Positions 26,941-36,232 of a DNA stretch of 64,000 nt are shown here, in pieces. Origin of the DNA: Candidatus Obscuribacterales bacterium. GTDB lineage: Bacteria; Cyanobacteriota; Vampirovibrionia; Obscuribacterales; Obscuribacteraceae. Within the stretch, counting starts at the first letter, position 1. Every line of letters starts with the position of its first letter. The stretch spans positions 496,001 to 560,000 of the forward strand of contig JAHBVO010000001.1 of NCBI GenBank assembly GCA_019637435.1. Reading direction: 5' to 3'. The notes beneath the pieces were generated by a model. The model did not search any database, was not told where the DNA came from, and worked only from the letters and a program-made list of their open reading frames with translations. The position numbers and the translations under genes are program-made.

Positions 26941-29900
26941 CCGCGCTTCTCAAATCTTTCCATGCAACGTCTCAACTTTCTCAGAGTGCCCGGGTCGATG
27001 TCCGGTACCGATGCGAAAATTCCCATCATTGCTGTCAACGTCGATTCTAATTGCCTGGCGTGTTCTTCTAAAAGGTCGCTTGCCTGTTTATTCCATCTCG
27101 TCAAGCCGCTTGACGGCGCAAAGTGTTCCAGGATTATCGAGGCAACCTTATCGCAGAATGTTTTCGTAAGAGATCGCTGACGCTTCATCTCGTGAAACTG
27201 TTCGAGAACAGATTCAAATTTTGCCGCATCCCAATTTGTTTGGGAGCACATTCGCAGAGTCTGTAAAACTTCGCCCTCCAGTTGTCTTGCTCTCGTCGAT
27301 TCGGTTGTCGACACTGTTGCTGCCCGAGTCGCTTTTATGAGTTGAGCTCCGAGCGCGGATTCTGACTTCTGCGGCTTAGCCGTCTCCCTTAAATCATCGC
27401 CTTCGTTTGTTTCTGCTTCCAAAACGAAGGCGCGCATTCTCAAAACCAGTTGATTCGAGCCGCCATCAGGGAGGCGACTCGCCATAACATCCGCCAGTCT
27501 TCGAACGTCCGTTAGAAATTCATCGGTGCGGTCGTTGCTGGCGATAATCAAATCACTCAAATTTTTGAAAAATTCTGGTCTCGGCGTCACTTCGCTGAAA
27601 TAGGCTTCCATTGAAGAAATCGTGCGTCCAAACCGGGCGCTGTCCCATCTCAACTCTCGGGTCCCTCTGCGAATTGAATCACAAATGTCGTTTTCAATTG
27701 CCTCTACTACCAGGTCTTGGGGACAATCATATTTTGCCAATAGAGTGAATGCTTGTCTGTAAGAACCAGATGACGCCAGATTTCGTGCGCAAATCTGTGC
27801 CTTGTTGTAGAACTTGCGCCTCAGATTTTCGTCCTGAAGAAACTCTTCCGTAACGAGTTTATCTGCCGCCTCGAAGTTATTTGTATTCAGGAGGCGATTG
27901 ATTTCTTCAATAGAGTTTTTGTCATCGATGCGTTTGAAATTATCCGCTGCCAGCCGAGTCGCCATGCGCACTCCGCCCATAAGGTTAGCTTCTCCGAGCT
28001 CGGCGCCGAATGCGGCGATCACCTCTGCAAATACCTCCAGATTTCCCAGCAAACCATCGGCTTCGCTTTTGAAACAGTTGTAGAGGTTTTCCGGCAGTCG
28101 GGTTCTCATCACTTTTGCGACATCCTGTCGCTCGTTTGTCATCTTAAATGCCACTGCTTGCGCTACCGCTGCTCGATCCAGAATTTGCTCACTGGCGTTT
28201 GGCGCGCTCCTGATACTGTTAAGAAAACCCATCGCAAGGTCAGGTCTGCCATCAAGTATGTGGCAGTGTCCAATGACTAGCGATAGTTCCAACTCCCTCT
28301 CAGTGCCTGCCTCGTCTTGTTCTCGCGATGAGGCGTAAAGTGAAGCGGCATAATCGTACTGGCGCTGTTGTTCAAAATACTTTGCCACCACTCGTAGTGC
28401 TTTTTTTAAACCGGGAACTTGAGCAAGCATGCCATTTCCGTACGCCAGCATCAATACGGAAAGCTCTTCTGGTGAGATGACTGCTGTTTTGAAGCTCTTC
28501 AGTTCGCACATCTCCTGCATCAATTTCAAAGCGTCCTTCGGTCGGTTTTGCTGACAGTAAGCCATCATCAATCCGACAATCGCTTCTAGAGTAAAGGAGT
28601 TTTTCGACTGTGCATGTACTTTTTCTACGATGTTTTTAAAGTGGAAGACGGCCGAGCCGGCGTTGTTGTTCATAAGCTGACAGATACCGAGCCGCATGTT
28701 CAAGTGATCGTCTAGTTTTCTCAGACCAACTTTTGCCCGCGTTCCGCCTCGCTTGGTGTCGGCTTCAATTGTCGCGTTTGTTTGTTCCCATGCTCGGAGA
28801 TAGTATTCGATGGCTTCATCGTAATCTCCTTTTGCGTAGGCGCTGTCTCCACGCGCTGCGTTCTCGCGCGTGGACATATTCTGTTTCATCATGGAAGACA
28901 ACATGGCTGCGCCCTGTGCCGACGCTTGTTTTAACAGGGAGCCAAATCTATTCTTGTTTACTCTTTTCGTCGTGCTCAACTGCTCCAGCGCGGCAAGCGA
29001 CTGGGGACGCTCGAGAAAGCGAAAAGAATCTGTTTCTGAAACGTTGTCGATCAATCGTATTTGTTCGCCCAGATCCATCTCCGGGAGTTCGAGCAATTCG
29101 TCTTCGCTAGCGTCCAGGAAGGGGATTGACTCAACGGGACAGCTGAGCAACCGAATCAGAGTGCGGCTGGCTTCTTTGATTTCATCAAGTGGATGTTCTC
29201 TCAGTCTCTTGAACAATGCAGACTCGTATGGAGACACTAGATCCGCGTGGGCAAACAGGAGGCACTCACGGTCTTGACCGACGCTGAGAAGTTCCGGATC
29301 TGCGGCGATGCTCAGGAGAGAGGCTGTGATGAGCCAGGCCGGAAAATTGTCTATGTAGCTGCCAAAATGTTCACGAGTGCGGTACGGATGTTGATAATTT
29401 GCATGCCCAAGTTCAGCGCTTTTGAGTCCCTGGAGTGCCGGCACGAAGAATCCATCGTAGTCAAGAAGCTTAACCTCATCTCCGCAGATAAGGATGTTTC
29501 CATGCTGTAGGTCACCGTGGGCGATACCGCGCGCTTTTAAATCTTCGAAAATGGAGCGCAGCTGTTTTGCTACATTCGCGACTTTTGTCTGGTTCTGACC
29601 ATGTTTAGCAAGATAGCGATCCAGTGGTAGACCGTCTGCCCAGTTCATTTTCACGATGGGGTACCAGCGACCGCGAATGAAAATGCCTTCCTCTATATAC
29701 TCGGTGTCTATTACCCACTTTGAATTCATCGACCTGAATTCGCTCAAGATCTCCGCGTATCGCCTGGCAAGATCTGGTACTTCGGTGTGAAAACAGCGAA
29801 TAGCGAATGTTCCATCAGAATTGATCGCCTTGTAGACACTTGCGAAGGCGCCAGTGACGGGGCGAGGCAAGCCGATCGCGTTGACCTCAATTTGCGCCCT

Positions 29901-29978
29901 TCTTAAGTCTTCTCTGGAGAAGCAGAGATGGGGATGCTGGATCGATTCGTTGTAATCTTGGGGATTCGGCCAGTCCAT
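26937..29978 (-). CDS. Kinase-like protein with long TPR-like solenoid
   Basis: 1013 residues from the ATG at 29978, which has AGGTGG directly upstream; the frame extends to a TTG at 30017 without support. The N-terminal 270 residues are a protein-kinase-like fold: HGDLQHGNIL gives the catalytic Asp and Asn, and LLDYDGFF takes the place of DFG. I see no classical glycine loop. The remainder is helical, with TPR units visible near residues 370-480 (SAYAKGDYDEAIEYYLRAWEQ). No transmembrane segment or signal peptide, so it is cytosolic. Kinase-TPR proteins of this sort occur near other signalling genes; its target is unknown. Confidence 0.82.
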   Translation of the reverse strand: MDWPNPQDYNESIQHPHLCFSREDLRRAQIEVNAIGLPRPVTGAFASVYKAINSDGTFAIRCFHTEVPDLARRYAEILSEFRSMNSKWVIDTEYIEEGIFIRGRWYPIVKMNWADGLPLDRYLAKHGQNQTKVANVAKQLRSIFEDLKARGIAHGDLQHGNILICGDEVKLLDYDGFFVPALQGLKSAELGHANYQHPYRTREHFGSYIDNFPAWLITASLLSIAADPELLSVGQDRECLLFAHADLVSPYESALFKRLREHPLDEIKEASRTLIRLLSCPVESIPFLDASEDELLELPEMDLGEQIRLIDNVSETDSFRFLERPQSLAALEQLSTTKRVNKNRFGSLLKQASAQGAAMLSSMMKQNMSTRENAARGDSAYAKGDYDEAIEYYLRAWEQTNATIEADTKRGGTRAKVGLRKLDDHLNMRLGICQLMNNNAGSAVFHFKNIVEKVHAQSKNSFTLEAIVGLMMAYCQQNRPKDALKLMQEMCELKSFKTAVISPEELSVLMLAYGNGMLAQVPGLKKALRVVAKYFEQQRQYDYAASLYASSREQDEAGTERELELSLVIGHCHILDGRPDLAMGFLNSIRSAPNASEQILDRAAVAQAVAFKMTNERQDVAKVMRTRLPENLYNCFKSEADGLLGNLEVFAEVIAAFGAELGEANLMGGVRMATRLAADNFKRIDDKNSIEEINRLLNTNNFEAADKLVTEEFLQDENLRRKFYNKAQICARNLASSGSYRQAFTLLAKYDCPQDLVVEAIENDICDSIRRGTRELRWDSARFGRTISSMEAYFSEVTPRPEFFKNLSDLIIASNDRTDEFLTDVRRLADVMASRLPDGGSNQLVLRMRAFVLEAETNEGDDLRETAKPQKSESALGAQLIKATRAATVSTTESTRARQLEGEVLQTLRMCSQTNWDAAKFESVLEQFHEMKRQRSLTKTFCDKVASIILEHFAPSSGLTRWNKQASDLLEEHARQLESTLTAMMGIFASVPDIDPGTLRKLRRCMERFEKRG

Positions 29979-30190
29979 GAACCACCTAGCAAGCTTCAGA
30001 ACGGTTGTAAGCGACAATTCGGTTGCGGCGTCTGCTGTCTGCGTGCTCGGTTAGACGTCCGCATATTTGCTTTTTCCCGGCTTTCACCACTTTCACTCGC
30101 GTTTAACAAATTGGAACTTAGGCGTGACCTCAATGTCTAGGAAAGAGACCAGCGGTGCTGCTGGATGCACAGGTGGAAGGGGCGCCTACA

Positions 30191-30499
30191 ATGGACAGAA
30201 CATACCTTAAAAACACATTGGAAAATTTGAAGTTGCAGAAGCAATTGCACGACGGGAAGTATGTCGATAACAGCCTGCATAGTGGCTGTTTGCCTCGTTA
30301 CGACAGAGCAATCGAGAACCTGGAGAAGGAACTCGAAAAGCTCGGAGAATCTTCACGCGATCACGGTCTTCCACAGCAAGTCGGTGATGGAATGCTATAC
30401 AACGACGTGGAAGAGGAAATCTATCAAGTCGCTGAGGGCAACCCCGAAGCTAGATCCGACAAGTCCGGATGGACTATAGAGAGGAAAGAGGGACACTAA
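30191..30499 (+). CDS. Small charged protein, unknown function
   Basis: 102 residues from the ATG at 30191; an AAGGGG lies about 10 bases upstream, whereas the frame start at 30155 has nothing. Highly charged and mostly helical, with a possible short coiled coil near YDRAIENLEKELEKLGE. No cysteine motif, signal peptide or membrane segment. Its TAA overlaps the ATG of the next gene (30499) by one base, so the two are translationally coupled. No family recognised. Confidence 0.65.
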   Translation: MDRTYLKNTLENLKLQKQLHDGKYVDNSLHSGCLPRYDRAIENLEKELEKLGESSRDHGLPQQVGDGMLYNDVEEEIYQVAEGNPEARSDKSGWTIERKEGH

Positions 30500-30759
30500 T
30501 GAGTAAATCTAAGGACTATAAAGATGTTTCCGACGAGGTCGTCGACACCTATGACGCGGACGTCAATCTGAAGAATGGCGACGCCAAAGAAGATGACAAA
30601 ATCGACACGAGTGAGTACACGGATGCGGGAGATATCGGAGACGAGCAACTTCCTGCCGGCGAGATCAAGACCGACAAAAAGGTCTGGGATTATGACGCCA
30701 GCAAGGCTAAGGTTGCGGATCTGCCGAAAAAAGTGAAGGATTTCGTTGCCGGTTTGTAG
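30499..30759 (+). CDS. Small acidic protein, unknown function
   Basis: 86 residues from the ATG at 30499, preceded by GAGGG and overlapping the previous stop (TAATG). Very rich in Asp, Lys and Glu with almost no hydrophobic residues until the C-terminus (KVADLPKKVKDFVAGL); probably disordered. The coupling to the preceding small gene argues that both are real and act together. The permease gene follows after 96 bp and may be a separate unit. Confidence 0.65.
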   Translation: MSKSKDYKDVSDEVVDTYDADVNLKNGDAKEDDKIDTSEYTDAGDIGDEQLPAGEIKTDKKVWDYDASKAKVADLPKKVKDFVAGL

Positions 30760-30855
30760 TCCTCGATATGCTGGATATATGCGGGAGTGCTAGGTTTTTC
30801 TCAGCCAAAGCAGAGTACAATTATGTGATTCTTCGAGTCTCTGCACGTACTACCG

Positions 30856-32268
30856 ATGTCCGCTTTCGTCGCTGCCGCAATCATAGTCGTATTTTTGATC
30901 ATGGCCGGTCTCATGTATACGAGGCGCGTATCGGCTTTGCTTGCGCTTCCGATCATGGCGATAGTCATTGCAATGGTTGGTGGAATTCCGGGACCGGATA
31001 TTCTAGACGAAGTGATCACCAAGGGCTCAGTGAAGCTGCACTCGGCATATACGACAACGATGTTCGGCGCGGTTCTCGCCGAACTCATGAATCGGCACGG
31101 CATAGCCAAGGCGCTTGTTCGCTGGGTTGCTGAATTTGCCGGTGACAATCCCTATGTGCTCGGAATGATTCTTACAATCGTAACCGCTCTTCTCTTCTCC
31201 ACCCTGGGTGGATTGGGAGCGGTAATTATGATTGGCACGATTATTTTGCCGGTCATGCTTTCGATTGGAATATCGACTGCTACTGCAGGCGGTCTTTATT
31301 TATTTGGTATCAGTCTTGGTGGCATGTTCAATCTGGCGAATTGGCAGTTCTATGTCGACGTTCTCAAAGTCGATCAAAACACGATCATCCAATTTATCGT
31401 TCCTTTTGCGTTTATCATTTGCTTTGCGGTTATGCTGTTCCTCGCTATCGAGTTGCAGAATACGAAAAACATCAAATATTTTATCGGCGGCGTGGTTGTC
31501 TTGCTTGCGGCGTCGTTTGGTCTGCACGCGGGGTTCAATCCGACCGCGTCGACTGCTGTTCCGACTGTGGCGCCCTGGTCGATGCCGGCAGCATTGGTGG
31601 TCTGCGGTCTGATGGTTTTGAATGCCATCATGCGAAGTCGGAGCAAAACGGCTTCACTTACATGGCTAGCTTTGATCACACCGGTTTTGCCATTGTTTCT
31701 TGTGCTGGCGTGCGGGTGGGGGATCATGCCTGCCTTTGTAGCTGCGATAGCCTTTGGAGTGCTCGCTACATGGCAGAAAGATTCGATCACTATGCTGACG
31801 CGCGCCATTATAGATGGTATCACTACCGTCATTCCGGCAATTTTCTTGATGATCGGTATCGGCATGCTAATCGCGTCTGTGAGTCATGCGAAGGTCGCAG
31901 GTGCCATCAGTCCCATTATTGCCGGAATCATTCCAACAACCGCAATTCCATACGTCATCGTCTTCACTCTTATGACTCCTCTGGCTCTCTACCGAGGACC
32001 GTTGAGCTTGTGGGGCATGGGGAGCGGATTGATTACACTTGTTCAAAACTCCACGCGCCTCTCGGGTCAGGCAATCATGGGCATGCTGATGTCAGTCGGC
32101 CAGGTGCAAGGCATCTGCGATCCGACAAACACGCACAACATCTGGATTGCCACATACCTGGGAACTGACACTCAGACATTGTTCAAAAAAACCGTTCTCT
32201 ATGCCTGGTTGTGTTCAGTCGCCGGGTTGATTCTGGCGTGCGTGTTTAAATTCGTGCCCTTTCAGTGA
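30856..32268 (+). CDS. GntP/CitM-like permease (ion-transporter superfamily)
   Basis: 470 residues, hydrophobic throughout, with about 11-12 transmembrane segments. Several short Gly-rich re-entrant-like stretches (LGGLGAVIMIG, GPLSLWGMGSG) and the paired-half layout resemble the ion-transporter superfamily of GntP, CitM and C4-dicarboxylate carriers. The subfamily and substrate are not resolved by eye. The HyuA-like gene starts 9 bases after its stop, so the two form an operon. An organic acid or cyclic amide substrate is therefore inferred. Confidence 0.75.
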   Translation: MSAFVAAAIIVVFLIMAGLMYTRRVSALLALPIMAIVIAMVGGIPGPDILDEVITKGSVKLHSAYTTTMFGAVLAELMNRHGIAKALVRWVAEFAGDNPYVLGMILTIVTALLFSTLGGLGAVIMIGTIILPVMLSIGISTATAGGLYLFGISLGGMFNLANWQFYVDVLKVDQNTIIQFIVPFAFIICFAVMLFLAIELQNTKNIKYFIGGVVVLLAASFGLHAGFNPTASTAVPTVAPWSMPAALVVCGLMVLNAIMRSRSKTASLTWLALITPVLPLFLVLACGWGIMPAFVAAIAFGVLATWQKDSITMLTRAIIDGITTVIPAIFLMIGIGMLIASVSHAKVAGAISPIIAGIIPTTAIPYVIVFTLMTPLALYRGPLSLWGMGSGLITLVQNSTRLSGQAIMGMLMSVGQVQGICDPTNTHNIWIATYLGTDTQTLFKKTVLYAWLCSVAGLILACVFKFVPFQ

Positions 32269-32277
32269 GGTATTGAG

Positions 32278-34425
32278 ATGGCAGGGCGAATAAGAGTTGG
32301 TATCGATGTTGGTGGCACGTTCACGCATGCCGTCGCGATTAATTCGGAGGCGATGAAGCTGGTTGGTCGCGTCAAAGTTCCCACCACTCACCGCGCTGCC
32401 GAAGGCGTAGCCCTCGGTATCATCGAGGCTCTAAAGAAGCTGCTGAGCGAAGCAAATATCGCTCCTGAGGACGTCGGTTTTATTGCACACTCGACCACTC
32501 AAGCGACCAATGCCTTGCTCGAAGGAGATGTTGCAAGCGTCGGGATTATCTCTATGGGAGCGGGGCTCAATGCCGGTATTGCAAGTGGTGTTTCGAAGCT
32601 TGGAAAGATTGAGCTTGCACCGGACAAATATCTCACGACCTATCATGAGTTCATAAACTCTGGAAAACCTATCACTCGCGAAATGGTCACTTCGGCTGTA
32701 GACCGGCTAGTGAAGCAAGGCGCGAAGGCCATCGCCGTGAGCGAGGCTTTCGCAGTTGACGATTCTAAGAATGAGGAATTTGTAGTTGGTATCGTCAGAG
32801 AGATGAATCTGCCTGCCACTGCAGGTCACGAAGTCAGCCAACTATACGGCTATAAGGTGAGAACGCGCACAGCCGTAATTAACGCATCAATGCTTCCGAA
32901 AATGATAGAAAGCGCCGACATGACGGAGTCGAGCGTTCGCGATGCCGGTATCACTGCTCCTGTTATGATCATGCGGTCCGATGGTGGTGTCATGGACATC
33001 GCCGCAATGCGGAAACGACCGATTTTGACGATGCTCTCGGGACCTGCAGCCGGAGTGGCCGCGGCTATGATGTTTCTCAGAATCTCAGACGGCATCTTTC
33101 TCGAGGTTGGTGGAACTTCCACCGATATTTCTGCTATCAGCAACGGTCGGGCGAAAATTAAGTCTGCCGAGATCGGCGGGCATCGCGTCTATATGCGCAC
33201 CCTGGATGTTCGAACCGTAGGTGTTGCAGGCGGTTCACTCCCTCGAGTTAAGGATGGGAAACTATTTGATATTGGCCCCAGGAGCGCTCATATAGCGGGT
33301 CTTCACTATTCGTCCTTTGAAGAACCGATTCCGAACGCGACCGTTAAACTTATAAAACCCATGGCTGATGATCCGGACGATTACGTCATGATTCAGGATG
33401 CCACTGGTGAGCGTAAGCAATGCGTCACACCGACCTGCGCTTCAAATTTGCTGAATCTCGTACCCGAAGATAATTGCGCGAAGGGAAATCTCGCCTCCGT
33501 CCAATCGGCGATGGCTGCACTGGCTGCGCACGTGAATTCTCAGCCGAGTGAGGCTGCGACTGATATGCTGCGTCTGGCAGCAAAGAAATGCATTCCTGTC
33601 GTACAGGCGCTGATCAAAGATCATAAACTTGACCCGGACTTAGTCAACCTTATCGGTGGAGGTGGCGGTGCTGCTGCGATAGTACCGTTCGTTGCCCAGG
33701 AGATGAACCTGCGTTTCCAAATTGCTGAACATGCGGACGTTATTTCTGCAATCGGAGTCGGTCTCGCTCTTATCCGAGAAACCATTGAACGCCAGGTTGT
33801 TAACCCGACAGACGACGATATTCTCCGAATCCGTCAGGAAGCACATGCTTCGGTAGAAAAGATGGGCGCCGACCCTGCTTCGATCGAAGTGCATATCGAG
33901 ATCGACACCCGAACAAGTGTCGTTCGTGCTACCGCATGTGGTGCAACGAGCATGACTAAGGATTCGGAGGTGAAACAGGCAAGCAACTCAGAGGAGCGCA
34001 AAGTGCTGGTCGCTGAGTCCATGCGTGTGACCGCTGAACAAGTGAAATTGGACTTCGATGGGAAGTTCTTCCAGGTCTATTCCAGCGACAAAGTCGAATC
34101 GCGCTTAATGGGTTTATTCAAACATCATTTGCGATGCGTTCGTGTCCTGGACCAGGCCGGCGGCATTCGTCTGCAATTCCGGAATGCGGCGTTTCGTGAT
34201 TGCACTGTCGATGCGGCAGATAGAACCATCGGTAGTTTGATCGAAGAATTCTCCGAATGGGGGGATGCCGGTAAAGTGATACCGGATATGGTGTTGCTGG
34301 CGGGAGCGAAAATTATTGACCTGTCTGGTCTACTGGACTCCACGCAGGTACTTGCTCTAGCGCGTGCCGAAATGGAGTCGATGCCGCGCGATGCTCAGGT
34401 TGTTGCCATCGCTCGACTGAACTAA
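32278..34425 (+). CDS. Hydantoinase/5-oxoprolinase A-type protein, without a B partner
   Basis: 715 residues. The N-terminus IRVGIDVGGTFTHAVAI and the motifs HSTTQATNALLEG, TRTAVINASMLPKM and LSGPAAGVAAA are those of the HyuA/oxoprolinase A family, ATP-dependent hydrolases or carboxylases of cyclic amides and ketones. About 150 residues beyond the usual domain end form an extra C-terminal region. HyuB is normally needed with HyuA, and none is seen next to it. It may be a single-subunit member with another role. Operon with the permease upstream. Substrate unknown. Confidence 0.85.
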   Translation: MAGRIRVGIDVGGTFTHAVAINSEAMKLVGRVKVPTTHRAAEGVALGIIEALKKLLSEANIAPEDVGFIAHSTTQATNALLEGDVASVGIISMGAGLNAGIASGVSKLGKIELAPDKYLTTYHEFINSGKPITREMVTSAVDRLVKQGAKAIAVSEAFAVDDSKNEEFVVGIVREMNLPATAGHEVSQLYGYKVRTRTAVINASMLPKMIESADMTESSVRDAGITAPVMIMRSDGGVMDIAAMRKRPILTMLSGPAAGVAAAMMFLRISDGIFLEVGGTSTDISAISNGRAKIKSAEIGGHRVYMRTLDVRTVGVAGGSLPRVKDGKLFDIGPRSAHIAGLHYSSFEEPIPNATVKLIKPMADDPDDYVMIQDATGERKQCVTPTCASNLLNLVPEDNCAKGNLASVQSAMAALAAHVNSQPSEAATDMLRLAAKKCIPVVQALIKDHKLDPDLVNLIGGGGGAAAIVPFVAQEMNLRFQIAEHADVISAIGVGLALIRETIERQVVNPTDDDILRIRQEAHASVEKMGADPASIEVHIEIDTRTSVVRATACGATSMTKDSEVKQASNSEERKVLVAESMRVTAEQVKLDFDGKFFQVYSSDKVESRLMGLFKHHLRCVRVLDQAGGIRLQFRNAAFRDCTVDAADRTIGSLIEEFSEWGDAGKVIPDMVLLAGAKIIDLSGLLDSTQVLALARAEMESMPRDAQVVAIARLN

Positions 34426-34452
34426 CGACCTTAAAATATTTTTGATCTAACT

Positions 34453-34845
34453 ATGACTGCAACGCTTCCTTCAAATCTTCAAGACGATTTTCTCAAAGGA
34501 ATTCATGAGTTCAATGCTCGAGAATTTTTTGAGTGTCACGAGACGCTTGAGCATGTCTGGCAAGAATATCGCCAGGACGATCGCGAGTTGATTCAGGGCA
34601 TCATTCAAATATCAGTCGGTTATTACCACCTGCTCCGGAAAAATTCCGTGGGCGCCTTGAAGCTTTTAAAGAGGGGACTCTGGCGGGTCGAAAAATTCGC
34701 TCCCATATACTTCGATCTCGACCTGAGTCCATTTATTGCAAACGTTTCAGAAGACGTTAGAACGACGGAATTAATCGAACATCCGCCTGCCAGCGAGCTT
34801 CGGATTCCAAGAATTGGATTTATATCCCCATCCCCGCATTGTTGA
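34453..34845 (+). CDS. DUF309 family protein
   Basis: 130 residues. The DUF309 signature is clear: FNAREFFECHETLEHVW, then QGIIQISVGYYHL and a downstream amphipathic helix. Known members are small helical proteins of unsettled function, with conserved Glu and His residues facing a cleft (E, C, H, E in the first motif). It lies 27 bp after the HyuA-like gene, so it may be read from the same transcript, though the gap contains no ribosome site that stands out. Confidence 0.88.
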   Translation: MTATLPSNLQDDFLKGIHEFNAREFFECHETLEHVWQEYRQDDRELIQGIIQISVGYYHLLRKNSVGALKLLKRGLWRVEKFAPIYFDLDLSPFIANVSEDVRTTELIEHPPASELRIPRIGFISPSPHC

Positions 34846-34908
34846 ATTGTCGCCAACCCGCTATTATCACAATCAGGAGCACTGCTTTGCTTTGTCTCAC
34901 AAGTTTCC

Positions 34909-35862
34909 ATGAGACCAGGCGATCCAGAAAGACGAAATCGAAAAGTGAAAACCGGCCAAAAAATTCTTGTAGTTGACGACGAACACGCAATCACCTTGCT
35001 GCTTTCCGAGGTGCTCAAAGACGCGGGTTATGTGTGTGATTCCGCTAACGACGGCTTCAAGGCTATCGCTGCTTGCAAGGTCAGAACTCCTGACGTAATC
35101 ATTCTGGACCTAAATATGCCGCTCATGGGCGGCATGGCTGTTTATCAACGCCTGAAGAAGGAAGAGAAAACCAGCCACATTCCAATTATCTTTCTCGGAT
35201 CTAAAGATGAGCCCGTGCCCGATATTGTGGGCGACGAACCGGAGAACGAAGACATCATTTTCAAGCCGGTTCAGCCGACTGAACTCTTGACCCGCGTCAA
35301 GAGCATTCTTCGTGAGAAAGCCTTGCGCGACGAGCTTCGGAAGAAAGAAGCTCAGATTAAAGAACTCTCTCTTACAGACAATCTCACGGACCTCAAGAGC
35401 ATTCGTTATTTAAACGAATTCCTCAAGCTTGGAATCAAGCAAGCGCGCCGCTATGGCGTGCCGCTCAGTGTCGTAGTCCTCGAAGTCGACAATCATAAGG
35501 ACCTTCTGAAGCACTATGGTCAGAAGGTCGCCGATGGCGTAGTCGCGCAGATTGGCACTGTTATTGGTAAACAGATGCGCGATTCGGACATCATCGTCCG
35601 GTCTGGTCCATTCGAATTCATCGTAGGTTTGACGGTTACGCCGCGCGACGGCGCTATCGAAGTGGCCGAGCGCTTGCGTACTTGCATCCAGGATTCCAAC
35701 TTCCTCGCCGATAAGGACACGCTAAACATTACGGTTGGCGTCGGGATTTGCCAGTTCGCGCCGCATATGGACGACGACGGCAAAGTGCTCCTCAGCCATG
35801 CCCGCGCCGCGGTCGAGCACGCCCACAAAGACGGCGGCAACCGCAGCCTGATGGCTGAATAA
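34909..35862 (+). CDS. Response regulator with degenerate GGDEF domain
   Basis: 317 residues. The receiver domain (about 18-135) is complete: acid pair D23/D24, phosphoacceptor D67 in ILDLNMP, and the Lys in IIFKPVQP. A coiled linker (LREKALRDELRKKEAQIKEL) leads to a GGDEF fold whose signature reads RSGPFEF in place of RYGGDEF, so cyclase activity is almost certainly lost. Such domains often bind GTP or c-di-GMP or mediate dimerisation. The start at 34909 has no ribosome site; a GTG at 34945 just before the receiver is an alternative. No histidine kinase is adjacent. Confidence 0.85.
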   Translation: MRPGDPERRNRKVKTGQKILVVDDEHAITLLLSEVLKDAGYVCDSANDGFKAIAACKVRTPDVIILDLNMPLMGGMAVYQRLKKEEKTSHIPIIFLGSKDEPVPDIVGDEPENEDIIFKPVQPTELLTRVKSILREKALRDELRKKEAQIKELSLTDNLTDLKSIRYLNEFLKLGIKQARRYGVPLSVVVLEVDNHKDLLKHYGQKVADGVVAQIGTVIGKQMRDSDIIVRSGPFEFIVGLTVTPRDGAIEVAERLRTCIQDSNFLADKDTLNITVGVGICQFAPHMDDDGKVLLSHARAAVEHAHKDGGNRSLMAE

Positions 35863-36010
35863 ACGGCTTGATTGGTGAACAAGCTGCTCTCTTGGCATCG
35901 ACTTCGGACCTGATTTTCCTTCGAAATCTTCGGACGCAAATCTATGTGAATTCCAAGCTTTGAGCAGTGGCACGAAAGCGCGAGCTGTGTGACAATACAC
36001 TCTAGTGCCA

Positions 36011-36026
36011 CCCTTGAAGTCAAGGG
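36011..36026. promoter_or_regulatory. 16-bp palindrome upstream of tRNA-Pro
   Basis: CCCTTGA / TCAAGGG, perfect 7-bp arms with a 2-base spacer, 12 bp before the tRNA. It could be a regulator site near the tRNA promoter. A single instance only, so weak. Confidence 0.3.
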
Positions 36027-36037
36027 AGATACGTCGT

Positions 36038-36111
36038 CGGGGCGTAGCGCAGCTTGGTAGCGTGTCCGTTTCGGGTGCGGAAGGCCGGAGGTTCGAATCC
36101 TCTCGCCCCGA
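36038..36111 (+). tRNA. tRNA-Pro (anticodon CGG)
   Basis: Full cloverleaf, 74 nt without an encoded CCA. Acceptor CGGGGCG pairs with CGCCCCG, discriminator A. D-stem GCGC/GCGT with loop AGCTTGGTA. Anticodon stem TCCGT/GCGGA with a 7-base loop holding CGG at 36072-36074, decoding CCG proline. T-arm GGAGG-TTCGAAT-CCTCT. Six T (36112-36117) follow at once and may stop transcription. The gene lies alone between the response regulator and ruvA. Confidence 0.96.
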
Positions 36112-36232
36112 TTTTTTCCTAACTTAGATAAACGAAGTTCTCTGCCAAAGACTGGCTTGAGGCTCTATTCTTAGTTCTAGCACTTGCTTGTTTCGCGAGT
36201 CTTGAACGGATATATCTTGGTGGGCATTTTGT

